DNA of 64,000 nucleotides from Rouxiella badensis (GTDB lineage: Bacteria; Pseudomonadota; Gammaproteobacteria; Enterobacterales; Enterobacteriaceae): the NCBI RefSeq assembly GCF_002093665.1, contig NZ_MRWE01000002.1, forward strand, positions 1-64,000, read 5' to 3'. The notes beneath the pieces were generated by a model. The model was not told the origin of the DNA, ran no database searches, and saw only the letters and a list, made by a program, of their open reading frames with translations. This document shows, in pieces, positions 37,211 through 45,040 of the stretch (the stretch's first letter is position 1; each line of letters begins with the position of its first letter). The translations under genes were made by a program, and so were the position numbers.

Positions 37211-39139
37211 ATGGTCAAGGCGGACAAGTGGCGATTTTTGACGGTGGGACTGTTGTTAGTGTCGGCAGCGGGCGCAGCCCACGCTGACTCTCTGGATGCA
37301 CAACGCCAGCGTTACATGCAGATCAAGCAGGCCTGGGATGCCAATCAGCTCGACGTTGTGAGCCAGCTGATGCCCACTCTGACAGATTATCCTTTATATC
37401 CTTATCTGGAATACCGCCAGCTAACGCAGGATATTGCCCTGGTGACGCCGCAGCAGATTACGGCCTTCGTCAAGGCCAACCCCACACTGCCGCCTGCGCG
37501 TTCGCTGCCTGCGCGCTTTGTCAACGAACTGGCGAGGCGTCAGGACTGGCAGGGGCTGCTCTCCTTCAGCCCGCAGGCGCCGCGGCCGGTTGCCGCACGC
37601 TGCAACTACTATTTCGCCAAGTGGTCTACCGGCCAACAGCAGGTCGCATTCGATGGCGCTAAAGATATCTGGTTGACCGGCACCTCGCTGCCGGGCACCT
37701 GCGATAAGCTTTTCACCGTATGGCAACAAGCCGGTAATCAGACCGCGCTGACGACGCTACAGCGCATCGCTCTGGCGATGAAGGCGGGTAATAGCAGCCT
37801 AGTGACCTATCTCGCCAAACAGCTGCCGTCGGACTACCAGACGATGAGTGACGCGCTGGTGGCACTGCAAAACGATCCCAATACCGTCGAAAGCTTTGCG
37901 CGTACCGTTGGACCGACCGACTTTACCCGCAATGCCGTGAGCATCGCCTTTGCCCGCGTTGCGCGTGACAACGCCGATAATGCACGCTCGATGCTGCCTA
38001 TCCTGGCGCGGCTGCAAAAAATGGACGATGGCGATCGCCTCGGTCTGGAAGAGACCGTTGCCTGGCAGTATATGGGCAGCGATGCGACGCCAGAACAGGC
38101 CGCGTGGCGCGACAACGTCATCCTTCGCAGTCACTCCACCTCGCTGGTTGAACGCCGCATTCGTATGTCTCTGGCTGCCGGTGACCGTCAGGGGCTGGCG
38201 CGCTGGATGCAGCAGCTTCCAGCGGACGCGATGCAGGAAGATGAATGGCGCTACTGGCACGCCGCGCTGCTCATCGATCAAGGCCGTCGTACCGAGGGTG
38301 AAAGCATTCTACGCACCCTGATGCAGGGCCGTGGTTTCTATCCGATGGCGGCGGCACAAAAGCTCAATGTCGCTTATCCCATGACCATTTCCGTGGCCGC
38401 AAGGCCTGACGCTAGCCTGGATAAGTCGCCGGAGATAGCCCGCGTGCGCGAGCTACTCTATTGGAATATGGATAATCTGGCGCGCACTGAATGGACGTAT
38501 CTGGTGCAGAGCCGCAGTAAAACACAGCAGGAGGCACTGGCCCGTTACGCCTACGAGAAAGGCTGGCCCGAGCTGAGTGTGCAGGCCACTATCGCCGGTA
38601 AACTGTGGGATTATTTGCAGGAGCGCTTCCCACTGGCCTGGTCACCGGAATTCCGCCAGGCAACTGAAAATAAAGGCATTACTCAGAGCTACGCGATGGC
38701 GATTGCCCGTCAGGAAAGCGCCTGGAATCCGGCGGCACGTTCGCCGGTCGGTGCCGCAGGCCTGATGCAATTAATGCCTGCCACGGCGGAGCATACGGTG
38801 CAGATGAGCGGTATTCCTGGCTATACCAACAGCAGCCAGCTGCTTGATCCGCAAACCAATATCACCATTGGTACCGGGTATTTGGAATATGTCTATCAGA
38901 TGTTTGGCCGCAACCGTATCTTGTCGAGTGCCGCCTATAATGCGGGTCCGGGCCGAGTGAATACCTGGCTGGGCAATACCGAAGGACGCGTGGACGCCGT
39001 CGCATTTATAGAAAGTATTCCTTTCTCTGAAACTCGCCGATATGTTAAAAATGTGTTAGCGTATGATGCGTTTTATCGCTACTTTTTACATCAGCCAGCC
39101 AAAGTCTTAACCGACGCGGAGTGGCAGAGGCGTTATTGA
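37211..39139 (+). CDS. slt: Soluble lytic murein transglycosylase Slt70
   Basis: Periplasmic enzyme cleaving peptidoglycan between MurNAc and GlcNAc with 1,6-anhydro product formation. 642 residues including a signal peptide of about 26 (cleavage at AHA-DSLD). An alpha-superhelical ring precedes the C-terminal lysozyme-like domain with catalytic Glu502 (ARQESAWNP), GLMQLMP and AAYNAGPGRV. The start at 37211 is chosen because AAAGGTAAG precedes it and the product aligns with E. coli Slt; upstream in-frame ATGs lack a signal sequence. Confidence 0.96.
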   Translation: MVKADKWRFLTVGLLLVSAAGAAHADSLDAQRQRYMQIKQAWDANQLDVVSQLMPTLTDYPLYPYLEYRQLTQDIALVTPQQITAFVKANPTLPPARSLPARFVNELARRQDWQGLLSFSPQAPRPVAARCNYYFAKWSTGQQQVAFDGAKDIWLTGTSLPGTCDKLFTVWQQAGNQTALTTLQRIALAMKAGNSSLVTYLAKQLPSDYQTMSDALVALQNDPNTVESFARTVGPTDFTRNAVSIAFARVARDNADNARSMLPILARLQKMDDGDRLGLEETVAWQYMGSDATPEQAAWRDNVILRSHSTSLVERRIRMSLAAGDRQGLARWMQQLPADAMQEDEWRYWHAALLIDQGRRTEGESILRTLMQGRGFYPMAAAQKLNVAYPMTISVAARPDASLDKSPEIARVRELLYWNMDNLARTEWTYLVQSRSKTQQEALARYAYEKGWPELSVQATIAGKLWDYLQERFPLAWSPEFRQATENKGITQSYAMAIARQESAWNPAARSPVGAAGLMQLMPATAEHTVQMSGIPGYTNSSQLLDPQTNITIGTGYLEYVYQMFGRNRILSSAAYNAGPGRVNTWLGNTEGRVDAVAFIESIPFSETRRYVKNVLAYDAFYRYFLHQPAKVLTDAEWQRRY

Positions 39140-39167
39140 TCTTTGCGCCACTATGGTATGCTGCTGT

Positions 39168-39181
39168 ACTAGTTTAATAGT
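39168..39181. promoter_or_regulatory. Trp operator upstream of trpR
   Basis: ACTAGTTTAATAGT matches the trp operator core ACTAGTTAACTAGT at 12 of 14 positions. It is 14 nt upstream of the trpR ATG, where TrpR would repress its own gene, as known in E. coli. Confidence 0.65.
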
Positions 39182-39195
39182 GTGGCAGCGTATCC

Positions 39196-39543
39196 ATGGC
39201 ACAAATTTCTTTGAATGACCCGGCTCTTTCCCAACAAGGCAATGAGGACTGGCAATGCTTTCTGGCATTGCTACAGCAATCTTTTGCTGAAAATCTGCAA
39301 AATTCCCTGCTTCAGCTTTTTCTTACGCCCGACGAGCGCACTGCGCTGGGAACGCGTTTGAGGATCATTGAAGAATTGATGAGGGGAGAGTTGAGTCAGC
39401 GCGAACTCAAAAACCAGCTGGGTGCGGGTATTGCAACGATTACGCGAGGCTCAAATGGGCTGAAATCCGCACCGCCTGAGCTCAAGGCCTGGCTGGCGGC
39501 GCGTTTACTAGAATCAGCGGACGACGACACAACGCAGTCGTAG
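39196..39543 (+). CDS. trpR: Trp operon repressor
   Basis: Tryptophan-dependent repressor of the trp, aroH, mtr and trpR promoters. 115-residue all-helical dimeric protein; the [24 protein letters not shown] is nearly identical to E. coli TrpR, as is the core [19 protein letters not shown]. The N-terminal 20 residues and the C-terminal tail ([10 protein letters not shown]) differ. It starts 56 nt after slt and is probably driven by its own promoter, with a trp operator in it. Confidence 0.96.
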   Translation: MAQISLNDPALSQQGNEDWQCFLALLQQSFAENLQNSLLQLFLTPDERTALGTRLRIIEELMRGELSQRELKNQLGAGIATITRGSNGLKSAPPELKAWLAARLLESADDDTTQS

Positions 39544-39559
39544 CCTGCGCAGGCAGACG

Positions 39560-40093
39560 TTAGTGCGTCTGTGAACGTGTCTGGTAAATCGCATTATGGA
39601 AGGGCGCAAGGGCCAACACCAGCGCCTGATGATACACGCTGGTACGCGTTAGCTTCCCGGCGGTAAAGATACCAATCGCTCCCCCCTTGCGTTTAACTTC
39701 GGCAATGCCCGAGAGTTTTTCCATTTCGTCGCCCAATTCACTCCCCTGACCTATCTCCTGTAATATAATTTCAGGCAACATCAGGCTGGCAGAGCGCGAT
39801 TCGCCGCGTTGATGCATGTTTTCAATCACCATCCACGCGAAAGTCATGTTGTCTTCGATTCCAGCTTCTATCCCGACCCAGAAATCCGCCTCGGGGCGGA
39901 TTTGGCGTGCGCTGATGACGCGATGTCGTGCACCCGTACGGGTTTCGAGACTGCCAATAGGCTGTTCGGGAACGCCGCTGTCGACGTCGATGCCTTCAAT
40001 GCGGAAAGAATCGGCACCGAAAATGTCCTCAAAAGCCATGGCAATTGCGTTAATTTTTGCTGGGTTGGTCGTAGCAGCGATAACGTGATACAT
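39560..40093 (-). CDS. yjjX: Inosine/xanthosine triphosphatase YjjX
   Basis: House-cleaning NTPase that hydrolyses ITP and XTP. 177 residues; [44 protein letters not shown] and [21 protein letters not shown] are DUF84/YjjX motifs. ATG 40093 is preferred: AGGA lies 11 nt upstream, whereas it is only 2 nt from the in-frame ATG at 40102, and the product aligns with E. coli MHQVVCATTNPAK. Divergent from gpmB. Confidence 0.93.
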   Translation of the reverse strand: MYHVIAATTNPAKINAIAMAFEDIFGADSFRIEGIDVDSGVPEQPIGSLETRTGARHRVISARQIRPEADFWVGIEAGIEDNMTFAWMVIENMHQRGESRSASLMLPEIILQEIGQGSELGDEMEKLSGIAEVKRKGGAIGIFTAGKLTRTSVYHQALVLALAPFHNAIYQTRSQTH

Positions 40094-40142
40094 AGATTTC
40101 ATTGTCCTTAGCTTATTTCACGCAGTATAACGGAAAAAACTC

Positions 40143-40790
40143 ATGTTACAGGTATATCTCGTCCGTCATGGCGAAACCGAATGGAATGCAGCACGCCGTA
40201 TTCAGGGACAGTCTGACAGCCCGTTGACCGAAAAAGGGGTCTTTCAGGCACAGCAAGTCGCCGAAAGGGTGCGCAATGAGGGTATCACACATGTGATTGC
40301 CAGCGATCTAGGACGCACGAAACGTACAGCAGAAATTATCGCCGATGCCTGTGGTTGTGAAGTCATTACGGACCCGCGCCTGCGTGAACTGCATATGGGC
40401 GTGCTGGAAACTCGTCATCTCGACGGCCTGACGCCGCAGGAAGAGACATGGCGCAAGCAGATGGTCGATGGCACGCCGGAGGGACGTATTCCGCAAGGCG
40501 AGACCATGAACGAGCTGGCGTCGCGTATGCGTCAGGCACTCGACGACTGCCTGAATCTGCCGGAAGGCAGCAAGCCGTTGCTGGTGAGTCACGGTATTGC
40601 GTTGGGCTGTCTTATCAGCACCATTCTGGGACTGCCGCCGTACGCCGAGCGTCGTTTGCGTTTGCGTAACTGTTCTATCTCACGCGTCGATCATCAGCAA
40701 AGTGCGTGGTTGGCGTCAGGATGGATTGTTGAAACGGCAGGCGATATTGCGCATCTGGATCAGCCCGCGTTAGACGAATTACAGCGTTAA
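40143..40790 (+). CDS. gpmB: Histidine-phosphatase superfamily protein GpmB
   Basis: 215-residue protein of the phosphoglycerate mutase-like family. RHG motif with phosphoacceptor His9 (LVRHGETEWN), LRELHMGVLE, and the second His in LLVSHGIALG. It was named as a cofactor-dependent phosphoglycerate mutase; related proteins act as phosphatases, so mutase activity is not assured. Convergent with rob; an imperfect hairpin near 40828-40852 may end both transcripts. Confidence 0.94.
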   Translation: MLQVYLVRHGETEWNAARRIQGQSDSPLTEKGVFQAQQVAERVRNEGITHVIASDLGRTKRTAEIIADACGCEVITDPRLRELHMGVLETRHLDGLTPQEETWRKQMVDGTPEGRIPQGETMNELASRMRQALDDCLNLPEGSKPLLVSHGIALGCLISTILGLPPYAERRLRLRNCSISRVDHQQSAWLASGWIVETAGDIAHLDQPALDELQR

Positions 40791-40862
40791 TCTCATAACG
40801 AGCTGGTATAGCGAATAAACAGGCGCAGGCAGGAGGATGAATCCTGTCGCGTCTGATTACTT

Positions 40863-41732
40863 TTAGCGGCGGATAGGGATGAGGTAATCACAATCCATTT
40901 CTTTCGGCGGCTCGGTTCCCATGGTTTTACGCATTGGATGGAAACGCTCGATGTCCTGACCTTTACGACGGGTAAGTTTCAGCGTCGGCAGGCAGGTGGT
41001 GTACAGCGTCAGGATAAACTCCTGAAGCCCTTCCGGTGAACCTTTGAAGCGGAACATGGCGTATTCACCTTCGTTGAGCACAATTTCTTTTCCTTCCGGC
41101 ATATTGTCGGTCAGATGGCTTGGCTCAATGGCGGTGGTATACATCACTTCCTGCTCGTCATCTTTTTCCTGGCTTGGTCTTGAATGATGAAGACCATAAA
41201 GAAGTGGCGGTAATTCTGTTGTTTCACCAATGTACTGACGCCAGAAATGATCCCGCATTTCATTACGGTAGGTTGTAATTTGTTCCAGCGTACAGGAATA
41301 GCTCTGCGTCACGCCAATCAGATGTTTTTCCGGCATAGAGATAAACTCCGGCTGCGGAAGAATGAAAGCACCTAAACGGATGGGTGGACAAATTCCGAAA
41401 GAGTGCCAATCTTCAGAGCGACGATACAGTGCAGGTGTTTGTGCAAATTGTTTTTTGAAAGCCCGGGTGAAAGTCTGCTGAGAGTCAAAACGGTATTGCA
41501 GGGCAATATCGAGAATTGGCCGACTGGTCAGACGCAGTGCTACTGCAGCTTTAGAAAGCCTGCGAGCCCGAATGTAAGCACCAATAGCATTATTCGTGAC
41601 ATCCTTGAACATACGCTGCAGGTGCCATTTAGAGTAGCCTGCTTTTGCTGCAACGTTGTCGAGTGATAACGGCTGGTCAAGGTGTGTTTCTAACCAGCTG
41701 AGAAGATCACGAATGATTCCTGCTTGATCCAT
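40863..41732 (-). CDS. rob: Right origin-binding protein Rob (AraC-family regulator)
   Basis: 289-residue AraC/XylS-type activator of multidrug, superoxide and solvent-resistance genes. The N-terminal double HTH (LDNVAAKAGYSKWHLQRMFKDVT; ILDIALQYRFDSQQTFTRAFKKQF) is nearly identical to E. coli Rob. The C-terminal GyrI-like ligand-binding domain ends in DYLIPIRR. Divergent from creA. Confidence 0.96.
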   Translation of the reverse strand: MDQAGIIRDLLSWLETHLDQPLSLDNVAAKAGYSKWHLQRMFKDVTNNAIGAYIRARRLSKAAVALRLTSRPILDIALQYRFDSQQTFTRAFKKQFAQTPALYRRSEDWHSFGICPPIRLGAFILPQPEFISMPEKHLIGVTQSYSCTLEQITTYRNEMRDHFWRQYIGETTELPPLLYGLHHSRPSQEKDDEQEVMYTTAIEPSHLTDNMPEGKEIVLNEGEYAMFRFKGSPEGLQEFILTLYTTCLPTLKLTRRKGQDIERFHPMRKTMGTEPPKEMDCDYLIPIRR

Positions 41733-41942
41733 AGATCATCCTCGTTGAACTTATATAGGCGCGTAGTAATTTAACCCGTGCATGATAGCAATTTTTTAAC
41801 GTTAAAACTCGCAGATATTTTTTAGCATACTGTGCGATTTTGGAGAAATTATGGCTTAATCATTTTCACTTTGTGAGCCAGCGCAAGATGTTACAGTGGT
41901 AGGATTAGTTTATCAGTCAACTAAATGACTTGGGGTAACTCG

Positions 41943-42419
41943 ATGAAAAATTGTTTAATTTTTGTACTTGGAGTGTTGTCGCTATGTTCCGCAGCGGCAC
42001 AGGCGGAGCAGATTGGCTCTGTGGATACCGTGTTTAAACTCTTTGGACCGGACCATAAAATTGTGGTCGAAGCTTTCGACGATCCGGATGTTAAAAATGT
42101 AACCTGTTATATCAGTCGTGCCAAGACGGGCGGCATTAAAGGCGGCCTTGGATTAGCTGAAGATACCTCTGACGCAGCCATCTCCTGTCAGCAGATTGGT
42201 CCGGTCGAGGTGTCTGACGACATCAAGAAGGGCGGTGACAAGGGAACCGTGGTTTTCAAACAGAGAACGTCTTTGATATTCAAAAAGCTGCAGGTCGTGC
42301 GTTTCTATGATCCAAAACGAAATGCGCTGGTTTATCTGAGCTATTCCGACAAAGTGGTCGACGGTTCGCCGAAGAACGCCATCAGCGCAGTGCCGATTAT
42401 CCCATGGGGTAATCGCTAA
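41943..42419 (+). CDS. creA: Periplasmic CreA family protein
   Basis: 158-residue exported protein of unknown function. Signal peptide 1-22 (cleavage after AQA), then [43 protein letters not shown]... with conserved paired Cys, as in E. coli CreA. ATG 41943 fits the signal peptide. In E. coli creBCD (CreBC two-component system) follow; here they are absent and arcA is the next gene, so CreA is detached from its usual operon partners. Confidence 0.92.
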   Translation: MKNCLIFVLGVLSLCSAAAQAEQIGSVDTVFKLFGPDHKIVVEAFDDPDVKNVTCYISRAKTGGIKGGLGLAEDTSDAAISCQQIGPVEVSDDIKKGGDKGTVVFKQRTSLIFKKLQVVRFYDPKRNALVYLSYSDKVVDGSPKNAISAVPIIPWGNR

Positions 42420-42446
42420 GCGACTGTCGCTCACGCTACGTAAAAG

Positions 42447-42472
42447 AAAAGGCCAGCTTTCGCTGGCCTTTT
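42447..42472. terminator. Terminator creA/arcA
   Basis: An 11-bp stem AAAAGGCCAGC / GCTGGCCTTTT (42447-42457 with 42462-42472), a 4-nt loop and a T run lie between convergent genes. Confidence 0.85.
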
Positions 42473-42568
42473 TAACTGTTACAGACCGGTTGGCAACCCG
42501 AGTGTTAACGATTCAACTCATTGATAGATAATCTATATCCCAACGCGACGATGCGGCTGGGGCAACGA

Positions 42569-43285
42569 TCACTCTTCCAGGTCGCCGCAGAAGCGATAAC
42601 CTTCACCGTGAATAGTGGCGATGATCTCTGGGGTATCCGGCGTCGCTTCGAAATGCTTACGGATGCGACGGATTGTGACGTCAACGGTACGGTCATGAGG
42701 CTTCAGCTCACGGCCGGTCATTTTCTTCAGCAAATCGCCACGGGTCTGGATCTTGCCCGGATTTTCGCAGAAGTGCAGCATCGCGCGGAATTCACTGCGC
42801 GGCAGCTTGTACTGTTCGCCCGCCGGGCTAACCAGTGAACGGCTGTTGATGTCCAGCTCCCAACCGTTAAAACGATAGCTCTCAACCAGACGACGCTCTT
42901 CACCCACCGGGCTCAGATTCATGGTACGGGTCAACAGGTTACGCGCACGGATGGTCAATTCACGTGGGTTGAACGGCTTGGTCATGTAATCATCGGCACC
43001 AATTTCCAGGCCAAGGATTTTATCGACTTCGTTATCGCGGCCGGTCAGGAACATCAGCGCGACGTTAGCCTGTTCACGCAGTTCACGCGCCAGCAACAGG
43101 CCATTTTTTCCCGGCAGGTTGATATCCATCACCACCAGGTTGATATTGTTTTCGGACAGTACGTGATGCATCTCGGCACCATCGTTGGCTTCAAAAACTT
43201 CGTAGCCTTCTGCTTCAAAAATACTTTTTAGCGTATTACGTGTTACTAATTCGTCTTCGACGATAAGAATTTGGGGGGTCTGCAT
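42569..43285 (-). CDS. arcA: Two-component response regulator ArcA
   Basis: OmpR-family regulator of the Arc (aerobic respiration control) system, phosphorylated by ArcB at low oxygen. 238 residues. The receiver domain has Asp11/Glu10, phosphoacceptor Asp54 and TKPFNP; the C-terminal winged helix includes [16 protein letters not shown] and HGEGYRF. Nearly identical to E. coli. The long upstream gap contains its promoters. The arcB gene is elsewhere. Confidence 0.97.
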   Translation of the reverse strand: MQTPQILIVEDELVTRNTLKSIFEAEGYEVFEANDGAEMHHVLSENNINLVVMDINLPGKNGLLLARELREQANVALMFLTGRDNEVDKILGLEIGADDYMTKPFNPRELTIRARNLLTRTMNLSPVGEERRLVESYRFNGWELDINSRSLVSPAGEQYKLPRSEFRAMLHFCENPGKIQTRGDLLKKMTGRELKPHDRTVDVTIRRIRKHFEATPDTPEIIATIHGEGYRFCGDLEE

Positions 43286-43384
43286 TTTTGCTACCTAAGA
43301 TTGCCAACAAATAGAAAATAGGAGTACAGAAGTCCTTGTTATACAGATGAATTTGACAGTTTCTTGTCGGGTTTCACTCGTGAC

Positions 43385-43489
43385 ATGACTAAAGTACGTA
43401 AACGCGTTCTTGGTACACTTTCCATCAACGGCAACAACATCGCCTGCTCAGTTGGGATACCACTTCCTGCAGTCCCGTTGGTACCTTGA
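43385..43489 (+). CDS. yjjY: Small YjjY-like ORF upstream of arcA
   Basis: A 34-codon ORF beginning MTKVRKRVLGTLSINGNNIA. It resembles E. coli YjjY at the N terminus (MTKVRNCVLDALSINVNNII) and sits in the same place and orientation between arcA and lasT, but the C terminus differs and is shorter (E. coli 46 residues). Product function is unknown; it may reflect conserved leader or promoter sequence rather than a real peptide. No clear ribosome site is visible. Confidence 0.45.
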   Translation: MTKVRKRVLGTLSINGNNIACSVGIPLPAVPLVP

Positions 43490-43952
43490 GCGGCGCATAT
43501 CCTAACCCTATTAACAGCAATATAACAGCGAGTACCGAAACTGCCACTCAACAAAACTACGCTTTGTTGACATATATCAATTTCAATTGTAGCACGGTAA
43601 CAGAAAGGTGAAAAATACTTAAAATCCGGCACCCAGCACTTACATTTCGGCGTTTATTAAAAAATATTTGATAGATAAATAACGTTAAGTTTCAAAAAAT
43701 TTAACAACTAGTCTCACTTTGCTTATCATTATGATTTTTAATGGTAATTAATCAGTCGTTTGCGCGGCATGGCTATTCAATGTCAGCCGAGCACGCCGAA
43801 GGCTTTTTTCCTTAGCCAACACCAAGACATATTCGAAGACTGTTAAACGGATGTGAATTATAATTGTGCCTATTCCGATTGTCTGTTGCCTTAAATAAAC
43901 TCGAACGGCGACCTACTGATCTTCTTTAATCGTCATTTTTCAGAGGTAGCTC
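43490..43952. other. Long arcA/lasT intergenic region
   Basis: About 460 nt after the YjjY-like ORF, AT-rich. It contains an 8-bp hairpin TCAACAAA / TTTGTTGA (43548-43570). A TATAAT (43859-43864) about 90 nt before lasT is a possible -10. No gene or recognisable small RNA was found. Confidence 0.4.
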
Positions 43953-44639
43953 ATGCAACTTCATATTATTCTCGTTTCCCCGGCTCGGCCCGAAAATGTG
44001 GGCGCAGCGGCGCGGGCAATGAAAACCATGGGCTTCGCCTCGCTGCGTATCGTCGACAGTCAGGCTCATTTGCAGCCGGAGGCGGGCTGGGTGGCCCATG
44101 GTTCCGCTGAAATTCTGCAAAATGCACAGCACTTTGCCACCCTCGAAGCGGCACTGGCCGACGTTGATTTCACGATTGCGACCACTGCGCGCAGCCGGGC
44201 AAAATTCCACTATTACTGCACGCCGCAGGAACTTGAGACCCAACTGGCCGAACGCCAGAACTGGGTCAATAACGTTGCGCTGGTGTTTGGTCGCGAGGAT
44301 TCGGGCCTAACTAATGAAGAGCTCGAGTTGGCCGATCTGCTGACCGGCGTTCCGATGGTTGCCGATTATCCGTCGCTCAACCTCGGGCAGGCGGTGATGG
44401 TATTCTGTTATCAGCTCTCTTCGTTAAACCAAATAGCACAAAAGCAGGCGATTCAGGCCGAGGCGGGGCAACTGAATGCGCTGCGCGATCGCGTCTCGCG
44501 TTTGTTAGTTAATTTGGGCTCTCAGGATGACCAGAAATTGACGGATTGGCTGCACCAGAGACTCGGCGTTCTGGAGCAACGCGATGCCGCCATGCTGCAC
44601 ACGTTGCTGCACGATATCGAAAAAAAATTCGGCCACTGA
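43953..44639 (+). CDS. lasT: SPOUT-family tRNA/rRNA methyltransferase LasT (YjtD)
   Basis: 228-residue TrmH/TrmJ-type SAM methyltransferase. MQLHIILVSPARPENVGAAARAMKTMGF, TTARSRAKFHYY, LVFGREDSGLTNEEL and VPMVADYPSLNLGQAVMVFCYQL mark the SPOUT knot. The RNA target is not established for this branch; TrmJ (YfhQ) is a separate gene in E. coli. ATG 43953 follows AGAGGTAG. Upstream of the thr operon as in E. coli. Confidence 0.92.
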   Translation: MQLHIILVSPARPENVGAAARAMKTMGFASLRIVDSQAHLQPEAGWVAHGSAEILQNAQHFATLEAALADVDFTIATTARSRAKFHYYCTPQELETQLAERQNWVNNVALVFGREDSGLTNEELELADLLTGVPMVADYPSLNLGQAVMVFCYQLSSLNQIAQKQAIQAEAGQLNALRDRVSRLLVNLGSQDDQKLTDWLHQRLGVLEQRDAAMLHTLLHDIEKKFGH

Positions 44640-44783
44640 GGTCGGACGCTTTTTAAAGAACAGCAAGTGGAATGTCTATCCTTTATGCAGAATGCTGGTT
44701 TTTTTATCTAAAAATTGCCTAAAAGACTGGTTTAATCCGCTGCATTCACTGTGTGCATTTTTTAGGCGAAAAATAGAAAAAAA

Positions 44784-44814
44784 TTGACTTACCGAGGCTT
44801 ATGCTTTAGCTAAT
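44784..44814 (+). promoter_or_regulatory. Probable thr operon promoter
   Basis: TTGACT (44784-44789) is identical to the start of the E. coli thr promoter region and is followed by AT-rich TTAGCTAAT about 17 nt on, 45-75 nt before thrL. The exact -10 was not resolved. Confidence 0.5.
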
Positions 44815-44860
44815 AGGGCAGACAGAGTAAAAACTAACTAAATAAAGACAACAAAAACCA

Positions 44861-44932
44861 ATGCGACACATCAGCCTGAACACCACAATTATTACAACCA
44901 CCACCATTACCATCGGTAACGGGGCGGGCTGA
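44861..44932 (+). CDS. thrL: thr operon leader peptide
   Basis: 23-residue leader peptide: MRHISLN, then runs of Thr and Ile (seven Thr and five Ile in total), ending GNGAG. Ribosome stalling at these codons when charged tRNA-Thr or tRNA-Ile is scarce prevents terminator formation downstream. It is followed 18 nt later by the attenuator. It is longer than the 21-residue E. coli peptide and similar in start to Yersiniaceae leaders. Confidence 0.95.
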   Translation: MRHISLNTTIITTTTITIGNGAG

Positions 44933-44950
44933 CGCGTACAGGAAAAACAG

Positions 44951-44983
44951 AAAAAGCCCGCACCTAACCAGTGCGGGCTTTTT
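44951..44983 (+). terminator. thr attenuator
   Basis: A 13-bp stem AAAAAGCCCGCAC / GTGCGGGCTTTTT (44951-44963 with 44971-44983) with a 7-nt loop and nine T lies between thrL and thrA. It is the regulated terminator of the threonine/isoleucine attenuation mechanism. Confidence 0.95.
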
Positions 44984-45040
44984 TTTTACGGCTACATTCC
45001 CTAGTAAAATTTCTCGACAAGAGAGTAGGAGAAACCAGAA

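Noticed and set aside
39554-39571. CAGACG / CGTCTG hairpin over the yjjX stop as a trpR terminator
   Set aside because: No T-tract follows on either strand and it overlaps the coding end of yjjX; could be chance.
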